Positions 35,652-44,822 of a stretch of 64,000 nucleotides of DNA are shown one piece after another (position 1 is the first letter of the stretch; each line of letters opens with the position of its first letter). This DNA comes from Pedobacter sandarakinus. Lineage in GTDB: Bacteria > Bacteroidota > Bacteroidia > Sphingobacteriales > Sphingobacteriaceae. A program made the translations under genes and the position numbers. Where the stretch lies: the NCBI RefSeq assembly GCF_026240095.1, contig NZ_JAPIVG010000002.1, forward strand, positions 186,001 to 250,000, given 5' to 3'. The notes under the pieces were generated by a model. The model was given only the letters and a program-made list of their open reading frames with translations, had not been told where the DNA came from and made no database searches.

Positions 35652-35786
35652 ATGATAATAAATGCTACTTTTGTGATGCTCGTTAATTATTATTATATAT
35701 TTGGTTTAAAAAAAGCGCTGGAAACGGCGCTTTTTTTACAGAAAATTCAAGACTTATTCATAAATCAACATAAACCAAACAATTAA
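35652..35786 (+). CDS. Possible 44-residue small ORF, doubtful
   Basis: An ATG frame (MIINATFVMLVNYYYIFG, then a basic/helical part with KKALETALFLQ, ending HKPNN) ends 4 bases before a strong plus-strand terminator. Against coding: the only promoter element lies inside the frame at 35666-35673, a GAAA-capped hairpin lies within it, and no family is recognised. A non-coding RNA from the same promoter is at least as likely. Confidence 0.2.
   Translation: MIINATFVMLVNYYYIFGLKKALETALFLQKIQDLFINQHKPNN
35666..35673 (+). promoter_or_regulatory. Candidate promoter of a short plus-strand transcript
   Basis: TACTTTTG matches TAnnTTTG in a gap with no plus-strand gene. It would start an RNA near 35680 that meets hairpins at 35708 and 35791. 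No -33 element is clear. Confidence 0.4.
35708..35737. terminator. Strong symmetrical hairpin with GAAA tetraloop
   Basis: AAAAAAAGCGCTG and CGGCGCTTTTTTT form a 13-bp stem with one U-G pair on a GAAA loop. It has A and T tracts on both sides, so it could terminate in both directions or be the structured core of a small RNA. Confidence 0.7.
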
Positions 35787-35790
35787 ACTA

Positions 35791-35832
35791 AAAGAAAGCT
35801 TCCAAATATGCATTTGGAAGCTTTCTTTTTTA
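35791..35832 (+). terminator. Strong plus-strand terminator
   Basis: AAAGAAAGCTTCCAAAT and ATTTGGAAGCTTTCTTT form a perfect 17-bp stem with a 4-base loop, followed by T residues on the plus strand. No annotated plus-strand gene lies upstream, which points to an unannotated transcript. Confidence 0.7.
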
Positions 35833-35842
35833 TGTTCTTTAT

Positions 35843-35878
35843 AAAAAAAAACCATCTTAAATCGGTTTAAGATGGTTT
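35843..35878 (-). terminator. Ferritin gene terminator
   Basis: AAACCATCTTAAA and TTTAAGATGGTTT form a perfect 13-bp stem (4-base loop) 20 bases after the minus-strand stop at 35899. A run of nine T follows on the minus strand. Confidence 0.88.
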
Positions 35879-35898
35879 GATTATTTCGATTGAGACTT

Positions 35899-36426
35899 TT
35901 AGTCTTCTGTATATGTTATTTTATTAATGTGCTTATCAATTTCCCATCGTCCTGTTCCTTCCTCTCCAATAACTTCAAAAAGTTCCAAAGCACGACGAGC
36001 CTTGTATTCTTCTTCTCGTTGTTCTTTTAAAAACCAATTTAAAAATTCCATCGTTACAAAATCTTGTTCCTTATGGCACCTTGAATAAATATTTTTAAAA
36101 CTTTGCGTGATGGCTATCTCTGCTTCCAGGGCATCTTCAAAAACTTCTCTAAAACCAATAAATTCTGTTTTAATGCCGTTAATTTCCGGAGAAATGGCAT
36201 TGCCTCCCATATCTAGCACATATTTGAAAAGCTTCAATTGGTGCATACGTTCCTCTTCCGATTGTTTCGTAAAATAATCCGCAGAGAAGTCGTAACCATT
36301 TTGATTACACCAGGATGCCATTGATAAATATAAGGATGAAGAGTGGGCTTCTTTTTTAATCTGTTGATTCAAAAGTGCTTCTATATCTTGAGATATTAAA
36401 CATTTAATACGCATTAAATCTTTCAT
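35899..36426 (-). CDS. Ferritin (non-heme iron storage)
   Basis: Oxidises and stores iron as a 24-subunit cytoplasmic shell. Seen: a four-helix-bundle ferritin-like protein of about 175 residues with ferroxidase ligands in EAHSSSLYLSMASW (Glu/His region), SEEERMHQLKLFKYV (ExxxH), and EFLNWFLKEQREEE. No heme-binding Met of bacterioferritin is apparent. The start is ATG 36426; the alternative TTG at 36450 overlaps the promoter. The terminator is clear and the gene is monocistronic. Regulation by iron is likely, but no operator was recognised. Confidence 0.92.
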   Translation of the reverse strand: MKDLMRIKCLISQDIEALLNQQIKKEAHSSSLYLSMASWCNQNGYDFSADYFTKQSEEERMHQLKLFKYVLDMGGNAISPEINGIKTEFIGFREVFEDALEAEIAITQSFKNIYSRCHKEQDFVTMEFLNWFLKEQREEEYKARRALELFEVIGEEGTGRWEIDKHINKITYTED

Positions 36427-36447
36427 AATATTGCTTTTTATACTATA

Positions 36448-36455
36448 CAAATTTA
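36448..36455 (-). promoter_or_regulatory. Candidate promoter of ferritin
   Basis: On the minus strand TAAATTTG matches TAnnTTTG, 21 bases before ATG 36426. Its last base lies in the alternative TTG codon, which excludes that start if the promoter is real. Confidence 0.6.
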
Positions 36456-36611
36456 AAACGATTTTGTTCAGTTGTACATATTATTAACAATATGAAATTA
36501 ATCTAAATTGCTGCTCAGCAAATGTTTGTATTGTTGTAAATAGGAAGAGAAATATATGTGAAGACAGCCTAAAGTATATAAAATTTTCGGAGAATGATTT
36601 GAGTAATATAG

Positions 36612-36971
36612 TTATACAACATATCTATATAAGCAGTCGCTAATAAGGTGGTTCAATTTGAACATGGTAAAGGCACCCTGAAGGAGATCCTTAAAAGCAA
36701 TAATCTCTAATGCATTTAATAGATAGATATGTTCACAGCCATTAAATGTTATGATCTCGAAATTGGCCCGGTCTGTATTCATCAACAAAGCCTCAATATC
36801 AGTATGCTCGATCACTTTTTTCAATTTCTGTAATGACAGGCAATTGTATTTCGCAAACTTCCCACCAAAATCTACAAAGAAGCAATTCAGTTTATCGGAT
36901 TGATAGATTACTCCGTTTGCGTTTGTGAATACGTTAACCAATTCATTAATATCAATGCAAGCTTTTTCCAT
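36612..36971 (-). CDS. Hypothetical protein (119 residues)
   Basis: Not securely recognised. A soluble cytoplasmic protein with Cys residues in ACIDINELV, LNCFFVDFGG, YNCLSLQKL, FNGCEHIYLLN and SDCLYRY, mixed alpha/beta character and no signal peptide. The pattern of a Cys-containing strand followed by LxxLKKxIE resembles small Bacteroidota proteins of the DUF6686 type, but I am not sure. It stands alone between ferritin and the MBL-fold gene; the gap to ferritin is 185 bases. Confidence 0.65.
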   Translation of the reverse strand: MEKACIDINELVNVFTNANGVIYQSDKLNCFFVDFGGKFAKYNCLSLQKLKKVIEHTDIEALLMNTDRANFEIITFNGCEHIYLLNALEIIAFKDLLQGAFTMFKLNHLISDCLYRYVV

Positions 36972-37035
36972 TGATACAAAAGTTGTTATTATTTAGATTA
37001 AATACAAATAAAGAAGGATGTTTTTTTAACTTATA

Positions 37036-37875
37036 TTAAATTTCACTCAACGCGAAACTTTCAGATAACCTAATTCCCTTGTCGGTTTGTACAACAGTGC
37101 AACACTCGTTAAGTGGATCGTGCTCTAAATATAATATGTAATTGTTAGCCGCTGCTTCGGTCAAAAATTCTTTTTTTTCTTTCAAAGTTTGAAGCGGAAA
37201 CATATCATAAGCCATAACGTAGGGTAGTGGTATATGGCCAACAGAAGGCAGCAGATCTGCAACATATACAATCGTATGCTCTTTGTAGCTTATTTTTGGA
37301 AGCATCATGGCATCGGTATGCCCATATGCAAATTTGATATCTACGTTTCTTTTCCAGGCACTATTAACTTCTTCTGCTATGAAATTCAATTGTCCACTCT
37401 CCTGAATTGGAATAATATTTTCTTTTAGGAATGATGCTTTCTCTCTAGCATTTGGCTCAATCGCCCATTGCCAATGTTTTTCATTACTCCAGTAATGGGC
37501 ATTTTTAAACGTAGGAATCAATTTTTCTCCTGTCCTTTTTATTGCACCTCCTACATGATCGAAGTGCAGATGCGTGAGGAAAACATCAGTAATGTCTTCC
37601 GTAGAAAATCCTAGTTTATGGAGTGACTTCTCAAGCGAGTCATCTCCGTGCAAATCATAGTGGCTAAAGAACTTTTCATCCTGCTTGTCGCCGATACCAG
37701 TGTCTACCAATATCAAATTCTTACCATCTTCAATCAATAAGCATCGCATGGCCCATGTACAAAGATTATTTGAATCTGCAGGGTTAGTGCGTTGCCATAT
37801 ACTTTTAGGTACCACTCCAAACATGGCGCCACCATCAAGCTTAAACATTCCGGTATTTATAGTATGAAGTTTCAT
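37036..37875 (-). CDS. MBL-fold metallo-hydrolase
   Basis: Cytoplasmic metallo-beta-lactamase-fold hydrolase of 279 residues. Seen: the zinc motif TxHxHxDH in FLTHLHFDHVGG (His102, His104, Asp106, His107), the next ligand in YGHTDAMMLP, an Asp in VYVADLLP and His in YLEHDPLNEC. This full ligand set suggests a working dinuclear zinc site. The group includes lactonases and other hydrolases (quorum-quenching N-acyl-homoserine lactonases are relatives), and the substrate cannot be assigned. Located 42 bases downstream of the lpdA terminator on the same strand. Confidence 0.88.
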   Translation of the reverse strand: MKLHTINTGMFKLDGGAMFGVVPKSIWQRTNPADSNNLCTWAMRCLLIEDGKNLILVDTGIGDKQDEKFFSHYDLHGDDSLEKSLHKLGFSTEDITDVFLTHLHFDHVGGAIKRTGEKLIPTFKNAHYWSNEKHWQWAIEPNAREKASFLKENIIPIQESGQLNFIAEEVNSAWKRNVDIKFAYGHTDAMMLPKISYKEHTIVYVADLLPSVGHIPLPYVMAYDMFPLQTLKEKKEFLTEAAANNYILYLEHDPLNECCTVVQTDKGIRLSESFALSEI

Positions 37876-37911
37876 TACGGTTTAGGGGGTTAAGAGAAAA
37901 AGACCTTTAAA

Positions 37912-37947
37912 ATTACAAAAACCCTTCAGTTTAACTGAAGGGTTTTT
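37912..37947 (-). terminator. lpdA terminator
   Basis: AAAAACCCTTCAG and CTGAAGGGTTTTT form a 13-bp stem with a 5-base loop, 64 bases after the lpdA stop, with T residues following on the minus strand. Confidence 0.8.
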
Positions 37948-38010
37948 AAATGTATTTATAATTTAACGCTAACTGCTCGATACTGAGCCTAAGCATTTAA
38001 TATGTATAGC

Positions 38011-39399
38011 TTATAGATGTATTACTTCCCCGTAAGCATCCGCGGCTGCCTCCATAATTGCTTCACTCATGGTAGGGTGTGGATGTACAGATTTGATCAT
38101 CTCATGACCTGTAGTTTCCAGTTTGCGGGCAACAACAATTTCTGCAATCATTTCAGTTACATTAGCACCGATCATGTGTGCACCGAGCAATTCGCCATAT
38201 TTAGCATCAAAAATTAATTTGATAAATCCATCTTTCGCGCCAGCAGCACTTGCTTTTCCCGATGCCGAGAAAGGAAACTTCCCAATTTTTAATTCGTAAC
38301 CTGCAGCTTTTGCTGCTTTCTCAGTATAACCTACCGATGCAATTTCGGGCGTGCAATAAGTACATCCAGGAATGTTGTTGTAATCTAACGCTTCTACATG
38401 TTGACCAGCAATTTTCTCTACGCAGATAATTCCTTCAGCAGATGCCACGTGCGCAAGAGCTTGTCCGCCTACTACATCGCCAATAGCATAATACCCTTTT
38501 ACTGATGTATTGTAAAACTCGTCAGTTACGATCTTACCTTTTTCAGTCTTGATGCCAGTTTCTTCCAGCCCAATGTTTTCGATGTTTGACACAATACCAG
38601 CTGCAGATAGCACAATATCAGCTTCTAAAGTTTGCATGCCAGATGCGGTTTTTACTTGAATTTTGCATCCATTTCCGCTTGTATCAACAGACTCTACACT
38701 AGACGAAGTCATGATGTCGATACCGATTTTTTTCAGGCTTTTTAATAACTGTTTCGAAACATCTTCATCTTCTACCGGAACGACGTTATCCATAAATTCT
38801 ACGATAGTAACCTTGGTACCCATTGTAGCATAGAAATAAGCAAATTCTACTCCAATAGCTCCAGATCCTACCACGACCATACTTTTGGGTTGTTCTGGCA
38901 AAACCATGGCCTGGCGATAACCAATTATTTTCTTCCCATCTTGCTTTAGGTTTGGCAATTCTCTCGAACGGGCACCAGTTGCAATGATGATGTTTTTAGC
39001 GGTTAGCTCTTTTTGAGAACCATCAGCACCTTTAACTTCCAGTTTGTTTCCCGGCTTCACTTTCCCGGTTCCCATAATTACCTCAATCTTGTTTTTTTTC
39101 ATCAAGAATTGAACACCTTTGCTCATACCGTCGGCAACACCTCTGCTGCGTTTTACAACCGCAGAAAAATCTGCCGTAGCATCAGCAGTTGTAATACCGT
39201 AATCTGCTGCATGGTTGATGTATTCAAAAACTTGAGCACTTTTCAGCAATGCTTTTGTAGGGATGCAACCCCAGTTTAAACAAATACCACCCAATGATTC
39301 ACGCTCTACAATGGCAACTTTCATTCCTAATTGTGAAGCTCTGATTGCAGCTACATAACCACCTGGGCCGCTGCCTAAAACAATAACGTCGTAATTCAT
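38011..39399 (-). CDS. lpdA: Dihydrolipoyl dehydrogenase (E3)
   Basis: FAD enzyme that reoxidises dihydrolipoamide with NAD+ in the 2-oxoacid dehydrogenase and glycine cleavage complexes. Seen: N-terminal FAD-binding VLGSGPGGYVAAIRA, the redox disulfide in GGICLNWGCIPTKALL (CxxxxC), the NAD-binding VVVGSGAIGVEFAYF, GYYAIGDVVGG, and the C-terminal active-site HPHPTMSE with the catalytic His-Glu pair. The protein has 462 residues, full length. It is not next to E1 or E2 genes, as is common in Bacteroidota, and probably serves several complexes. Confidence 0.95.
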   Translation of the reverse strand: MNYDVIVLGSGPGGYVAAIRASQLGMKVAIVERESLGGICLNWGCIPTKALLKSAQVFEYINHAADYGITTADATADFSAVVKRSRGVADGMSKGVQFLMKKNKIEVIMGTGKVKPGNKLEVKGADGSQKELTAKNIIIATGARSRELPNLKQDGKKIIGYRQAMVLPEQPKSMVVVGSGAIGVEFAYFYATMGTKVTIVEFMDNVVPVEDEDVSKQLLKSLKKIGIDIMTSSSVESVDTSGNGCKIQVKTASGMQTLEADIVLSAAGIVSNIENIGLEETGIKTEKGKIVTDEFYNTSVKGYYAIGDVVGGQALAHVASAEGIICVEKIAGQHVEALDYNNIPGCTYCTPEIASVGYTEKAAKAAGYELKIGKFPFSASGKASAAGAKDGFIKLIFDAKYGELLGAHMIGANVTEMIAEIVVARKLETTGHEMIKSVHPHPTMSEAIMEAAADAYGEVIHL

Positions 39400-40071
39400 T
39401 TGTTTTCTTTTTATTTTAATGTCAGATGATTTCTAAGCCTATACCTTTAATATAGTAACACTCATCCGCTATTCATTCATACTATAATCTATATTCATTA
39501 TTTAACCTGATGAAGGTTATATAAAGGTCTATTCTGTCAGCATATAACCTTGGCGATAATATAATACCTAAATTATATCTCTTAGACGACCGCCAAAACT
39601 AAAAAAAAATTGTCAAATGGTAAGTTGATAATTCATTTACTGACAGAAAAACTGTAAAATAATAAGTTTAAGGTTTTTTGAGGATATAAATACATAATTT
39701 ATGGATTTCTCCATGTTCCAGGTGTTGAATAATTGTAAAAAAAAACAATTTGCCAAGATTGTAGATCAAACAATTATGCAACTTATAGCAGCTTTTTATG
39801 ATTTCCAAAATAATATTCGATTGAACATTTCGCTTCTCGAATTTTAATTTTTTACGTCTTTTTGTAAGAAATCTATATATTTTTTTTCAAGTTATTGATA
39901 AAGTGTAAGTTATAGTAGGTATATAGCGTGTTAATTGTTGAAAAGTTTTGTAATGCTTAACGATAATTTAACATTGAATGTTAAAATGTGTTAATTTTTA
40001 TTAGCTACATTTGCGCCAATAAAATCATTCTTGGTATTATTTAACAACAAAAAACAATTAAAAAACAAAGT
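39400..40071. other. Long intergenic region upstream of the Oar-like receptor
   Basis: About 670 bases, very AT-rich, between divergent genes. It holds the receptor promoter at 40006-40013 and an A-rich leader. No tRNA, convincing small ORF or strong hairpin was seen; its length suggests a regulatory region or an undetected RNA. Confidence 0.45.
40006..40013 (+). promoter_or_regulatory. Candidate promoter of the Oar-like receptor
   Basis: TACATTTG matches TAnnTTTG, 59 bases before the ATG at 40072. The leader of about 50 nt is A-rich, as in highly translated Bacteroidota genes lacking a Shine-Dalgarno site. Confidence 0.6.
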
Positions 40072-43000
40072 ATGAAGAAATCTTTACTTTTAAGATTAGT
40101 ACTCGTTATTGTTGCATTTGTGGGAATTACTTTTGGTGCAAATGCACAGGTAACTACATCATCAATGACAGGAACCATTAAGGATGCCAAAGGCGCCTTA
40201 CCTGGTGCAAGTGTAAAAGCTACACACACGCCTACAGGAACAGTTTATTCTGTCTCCACAAACAATGATGGTAGATTTACAATCGGCGGTATGCGTGTTG
40301 GTGGCCCTTATACAATTGAAGTTAGTTTTGTTGGTTACAGACCTGAAAAATTAACTGATGTAAGTTTAAAACTGGGTGAACCCTATCTTTTAAATTTAAC
40401 TCTGGTAGACAACAGTGCTACATTAGCAGAAGTTAAAGTGGTTGGGCAAAGTACCAACAGTATCTTAAACTCGAATAAAAATGGTACTTCAACAGTTATT
40501 GGTAAGCAGCAGATACAAGCTTTGCCTACTATATCAAGAAGTGTTAATGATTTAACGCGTTTAACTCCTCAAGCAAACGGAACATCGATTGGAGGAGGTA
40601 ACTATAGATCAAATAACTTTACTGTTGATGGTGCTAACTTTAACAATCAGTTCGGTATTGGTCAAAACATTCCTGCTAATGGATCGCCAATTTCTATTGA
40701 TGCGTTAGAACAAATTTCGATTAACGTTACGCCTTATGATGTTCGTCAAACAGGTTTTACTGGTGGATCTGTAACCGCTGTTACCCGTTCTGGTACAAAT
40801 AACTTCTCTGGAAATGCATTTTATACCATGAGAAATGAAGATAATCAAGGTAAACGAATTGGCGATACCTATAGAATCCCAACTTTGCAGCCGCTAGATG
40901 AGAAAAACTACGGTTTTAGCTTAGGCGGTCCGATTGTAAAGGATAAATTATTTTTCTTTGTTAACTACGAAAAGAAACACACGGCTGAAGCGGGTACACA
41001 ACGCATCGCTGCTACTCCAGCAAATCCATACAGTCCAGCAAATCCAAATGTTGTGCAGGCATCTGCTTCTTTCTTAAATGAAGTGTCATCTTATTTAAGC
41101 ACTAAATACGGATACCAAACTGGTCCATACGAAGGTTATCAAAACGTTAGCGACAATGAGAAAATGTTCGCTCGTTTAGATTGGAATATCAATAAAAATC
41201 ATCGTTTCAGTGTACGTTATAACCAAGTAGAAAGTCAATCTCCTTCGTTCGCTAGTACTTCGGTTACCAACTCTGGTGTTACCGGAGCGCTGTCTTATAA
41301 TAACCAGCGTTCAGGTACTGCTCGTAATGCAGGTATACCTTTTTATAATTCAAACTATTATCAGGCAGCAAATTTATACTCTGCCGTTGCCGAATTAAAC
41401 TCAAACTTTGGTAGCAAAATTACCAACGTTGCTCGTGTAACGTATTCACATCAAAATGATCCTAGAAACTCTGATAGTGCAGAGTTTCCCTTAGTTGATA
41501 TTTTAGATGGTACACAAACAAGTGCAAATGCCGGAAACGTTTTAACTACTTTCGGTTATGAGCCATTTACATATGGTAACTTACGTGATGTAACTGGATA
41601 TACTTATAGCGATGATTTAAGTTTAGCATTAGGAAAACATAACCTAACAATTGGTCTGCAAGCAGAGTTAAGTACCACAAAGAATGGTTTCCAACGTTTT
41701 GGTACAGGTTTTTATACTTTTAGATCTTGGAATGATTTTATAACAAACCAAAGACCCCTACAATATTCAGTAACTTATCCATTGACAGCAGACGGATCTC
41801 AAGCGTTTCCAAGTTTTAAATTTGCACAATATTCGGCTTACATTCAGGATGAGTTTTCAATATCTGAACGCTTTAAGTTAACTGCTGGTTTGCGTGTAGA
41901 GCAAGCTACCTATCCAGATGCTGCAGAAATACAAACGCATCCTTTAGTTGCTGCTCAAACTTTTGCAAATGGCAAGAAAGTAGATACAGGTGTTTTACCG
42001 GGTAACACGCTTTCTTACTCTCCACGCTTAGGCTTTAACTGGGATGTGCTAGGTGATCGTTCTTTACAAGTTCGTGGAGGTTCTGGTATTTTCACCGGAC
42101 GAGTTCCATTTGTATGGATAGTATCTCAATCAAGCGATGCTGGTCTATTACAGTTCTTACAAGTATATTCGGGCAGTACCACACCTTTCTTTAACCCTAG
42201 TATAGCACCAAATTTGTTATCGGCAACTAAACCTGCAGCCGGAACTTCTATTCCAGGTACCATAAGTGTAATGTCTCCAGACTTGAAATTCCCTCAAACA
42301 TGGAAATCTAGTTTAGCAATTGATGCAAAATTACCTTGGGGTGTTGTGGGTACTTTAGAAGGTATTTACGGAAGAGATCTTAGGGTTGCAGTTGCTAAGA
42401 ATGTAAATCTTGTTGATCCTACAAATCTTGCCATTTCAGGTTATCCAGATAATAGACCATTGTTTCCATCTTCTGTTTCTGGAAGACAAGTGGTAGATAT
42501 TAACGCTGCAGGTATCCCAACTGCAAACGGAACCGGAACGTTGAATGTTACCGAAATGACAAATGCTAAAGGTGGCTACAACTGGCAGGTTACAGCCCAA
42601 TTAACAAAACAATTTACAAGTGGAATGTCTGCAATGATTGCTTACACACGCTCAGACCAACGGAATTATGGTGATGGCGCTGGTGATCAATTAGGTAACT
42701 TATGGTCAATTCCTCAGACTTCTGGAAATCCCAACGACCCTACGCTAAGTTATTCAAATAACTTAACACCAGATAGAATAATTGCAAGCGTTTCTTATCG
42801 CAAAGAATTTTTGAGAAACTTGGCCACTAACGTGTCAGTGTTTTACGAAGGTGCTCAACAAGGTAGATTCTCTTACACTTATGGTGCTGATTTTAACCGT
42901 GATGGTGTTAATGGTAATGATTTAATGTATATTCCAAGGAATGCAAGTGAAATTGATTTTGTTGCACAAAGTATTACTACCAACGGTGTAACAAGAACAT

Positions 43001-43422
43001 TTACTGGTCCGGAACAAAGCCAAATCTTTGAAAATTACATTGCACAAGACGAATACTTAAACGCACATAGAGGCGAATATGCAACACGTAATGGCGCAAC
43101 TTTACCTTGGAGAAATCAATTTGACTTTAGGTTAACTCAAGAAATTTTCAAAAATTACGGAAAAACAAAAAATTCATTTCAATTTACAGTTGATATCTTC
43201 AATGTTGGAAACTTGTTGAATAGGAAATGGGGAAATAGAAATTTCGTAAACAGTACATCTGTTTTAGTTCCAACCAATTCGGGTTTAGTTACCAACACTA
43301 CTAGACCTACTTTCAGATTAAATACTGCTGGTGGAGATGTAATTCGTGATACTTTTGGTACCACTCAAACAATATCTTCAACTTACTACATGCAGTTTGG
43401 TGTTCGTTATAACTTCAACTAG
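40072..43422 (+). CDS. Oar-like TonB-dependent outer membrane receptor
   Basis: Large outer-membrane protein of 1116 residues. Seen: signal peptide (VGITFGANAQ), an N-terminal carboxypeptidase-regulatory-like domain (about 28-115, TGTIKDAKGALPGASVKA), a TonB plug domain (VDGANFNNQFGIGQN, then TRSGTNNFSGNAFY), a long beta-barrel and a C-terminal strand ending YYMQFGVRYNFN, typical of barrel insertion. It resembles Oar of Myxococcus more than SusC: there is no SusD-like gene after it. Substrate is unknown; Oar proteins are linked to protein or signal export in some species. Has its own promoter and terminator, and a strong leader suggests abundant expression. Confidence 0.88.
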   Translation: MKKSLLLRLVLVIVAFVGITFGANAQVTTSSMTGTIKDAKGALPGASVKATHTPTGTVYSVSTNNDGRFTIGGMRVGGPYTIEVSFVGYRPEKLTDVSLKLGEPYLLNLTLVDNSATLAEVKVVGQSTNSILNSNKNGTSTVIGKQQIQALPTISRSVNDLTRLTPQANGTSIGGGNYRSNNFTVDGANFNNQFGIGQNIPANGSPISIDALEQISINVTPYDVRQTGFTGGSVTAVTRSGTNNFSGNAFYTMRNEDNQGKRIGDTYRIPTLQPLDEKNYGFSLGGPIVKDKLFFFVNYEKKHTAEAGTQRIAATPANPYSPANPNVVQASASFLNEVSSYLSTKYGYQTGPYEGYQNVSDNEKMFARLDWNINKNHRFSVRYNQVESQSPSFASTSVTNSGVTGALSYNNQRSGTARNAGIPFYNSNYYQAANLYSAVAELNSNFGSKITNVARVTYSHQNDPRNSDSAEFPLVDILDGTQTSANAGNVLTTFGYEPFTYGNLRDVTGYTYSDDLSLALGKHNLTIGLQAELSTTKNGFQRFGTGFYTFRSWNDFITNQRPLQYSVTYPLTADGSQAFPSFKFAQYSAYIQDEFSISERFKLTAGLRVEQATYPDAAEIQTHPLVAAQTFANGKKVDTGVLPGNTLSYSPRLGFNWDVLGDRSLQVRGGSGIFTGRVPFVWIVSQSSDAGLLQFLQVYSGSTTPFFNPSIAPNLLSATKPAAGTSIPGTISVMSPDLKFPQTWKSSLAIDAKLPWGVVGTLEGIYGRDLRVAVAKNVNLVDPTNLAISGYPDNRPLFPSSVSGRQVVDINAAGIPTANGTGTLNVTEMTNAKGGYNWQVTAQLTKQFTSGMSAMIAYTRSDQRNYGDGAGDQLGNLWSIPQTSGNPNDPTLSYSNNLTPDRIIASVSYRKEFLRNLATNVSVFYEGAQQGRFSYTYGADFNRDGVNGNDLMYIPRNASEIDFVAQSITTNGVTRTFTGPEQSQIFENYIAQDEYLNAHRGEYATRNGATLPWRNQFDFRLTQEIFKNYGKTKNSFQFTVDIFNVGNLLNRKWGNRNFVNSTSVLVPTNSGLVTNTTRPTFRLNTAGGDVIRDTFGTTQTISSTYYMQFGVRYNFN

Positions 43423-43472
43423 TACAAAGAGTTTTTTTCCCAAAATTCATTGGGTTAAAAGGTTATAAAGGA

Positions 43473-43507
43473 AAAGCAGTCAGTTTTTAAGCTGACTGCT
43501 TTTTTTG
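43473..43507 (+). terminator. Terminator of the receptor gene
   Basis: AGCAGTCAG and CTGACTGCT form a 9-bp GC-rich stem around an 8-base loop, 53 bases after the stop, followed by a run of seven T. Confidence 0.88.
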
Positions 43508-43556
43508 TCTTAAGACTGATGTGATAATGATCTATTAGACCAAAATTGTTAAAGAG

Positions 43557-44675
43557 TTATTTAAAAGCTGCTTTCAACTCATCTGATGCGTAGGCTTGGG
43601 CTGCTTTAGCTTCTGGAACTATAATCGCCATTCCGAAAAACTCGTGAGTCACGCCCTCATAGTTGCGACTGTTAACTTTAACACCTGCTGCTGACAACTT
43701 ATTGGCTAGCATTGTTCCATCATCATGCAATGGGTCAATTTCTGCGGTTATGATTGTTGTAGGTGGCAGACCTTTTAAATTTGCATTTACTAAAGATATC
43801 TTCGGATTTTGCGCTTCAATCATCGTATTTAAATATTTTTCTGTAAACCAGCTCATCATGGGCTTATTTAATGGTTTTGCACTTGCATACATCTTATATG
43901 ACTCAGTGTTCATATTAGCTTGAGCAATTGGGTAAACTAGTACCTGATGCACCGGAACCATAATTTTTTTATCTCTTGCCATGATAGATACGTTCGCTGC
44001 AAGATTCCCTCCAGCACTTTCCCCAACTACTGCTATCTTCGCCGGATCGCCTTTCAGACTAACAGCGTTCTTTACCACCCACTCGTAAGCAGCAAAAGCG
44101 TCATTATGTGCTGTTGGAAATTTGTTTTCTGGAGCTAAACGATAGGCTACTGAAACCACAACGGCTCCAACCTGTTCTGCTAGTCCCTGGGCAGATGCAT
44201 TATAAACATCTAAGTTTGCAATAACAAATCCCCCTCCATGGTAGTAAACAATTACTGGAAACGGTCCGTTTCCGGTTTTTGGTGTATATACCCTAACATG
44301 AATTTTGGCACCGTTAACATCTATGTCCTTACCCATAGTATCTACTTTAGGTGCTGGCATTGTAATATTATTCGCCTTAACCAAATCCATTACTGCATCT
44401 GTCGGCGTGTGGTTTTTTCTAGCCTCAGTTGCGCTTAAAGTTTCAATTGGCTTGTCGCCGTAACTTGCCAACTTTTCTATAACAGCCTGCATTTCAGGTT
44501 TTATACTTTGTCCCCATTCTGGTGGAGGACCAGCAGGTTTTAATGTAGAAACCGTCGTTGTATCCATCATTGTAGAATCAGACGTATTTGCGGTTTTAGA
44601 ATCATTTGTGCAAGCGGAAACGCTCGCTGCTACTACGAATGCTGCAGTAGTAATTTTTAGGAAATTATTTTTCAT
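43557..44675 (-). CDS. Alpha/beta-hydrolase (HSL-type esterase) lipoprotein
   Basis: Envelope-anchored esterase/lipase of 372 residues. Seen: a lipoprotein signal with lipobox VSAC (Cys22), a Thr/Ser-rich linker, the oxyanion motif YYHGGGFVIAN, the nucleophile elbow VVGESAGGNLA (GxSxG), a catalytic Asp in AEIDPLHDDG and His in GVTHEFFGM. These define the hormone-sensitive-lipase subgroup (family IV) of esterases. Full triad present, so it should be active; the ester is unknown. Divergent from the SpoIIAA-like gene, and monocistronic. Confidence 0.92.
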   Translation of the reverse strand: MKNNFLKITTAAFVVAASVSACTNDSKTANTSDSTMMDTTTVSTLKPAGPPPEWGQSIKPEMQAVIEKLASYGDKPIETLSATEARKNHTPTDAVMDLVKANNITMPAPKVDTMGKDIDVNGAKIHVRVYTPKTGNGPFPVIVYYHGGGFVIANLDVYNASAQGLAEQVGAVVVSVAYRLAPENKFPTAHNDAFAAYEWVVKNAVSLKGDPAKIAVVGESAGGNLAANVSIMARDKKIMVPVHQVLVYPIAQANMNTESYKMYASAKPLNKPMMSWFTEKYLNTMIEAQNPKISLVNANLKGLPPTTIITAEIDPLHDDGTMLANKLSAAGVKVNSRNYEGVTHEFFGMAIIVPEAKAAQAYASDELKAAFK

Positions 44676-44822
44676 TGTATTATAATTATGGTAAACGTTG
44701 TTTCGATAACATTATCAACATGATAAGAGTTTTAATCTGTTTACAACTTTATAGAATTGCTGCGATGTGTAAAACATCTTTAACAAATAGCGTGTTAAAC
44801 CATAAAGAAAAGATATATACGT

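Noticed and set aside
39400..40071. Possible CRISPR or large repeat array in the long AT-rich gap
   Set aside because: No regularly spaced repeats were found, only AT-rich sequence with one promoter element.
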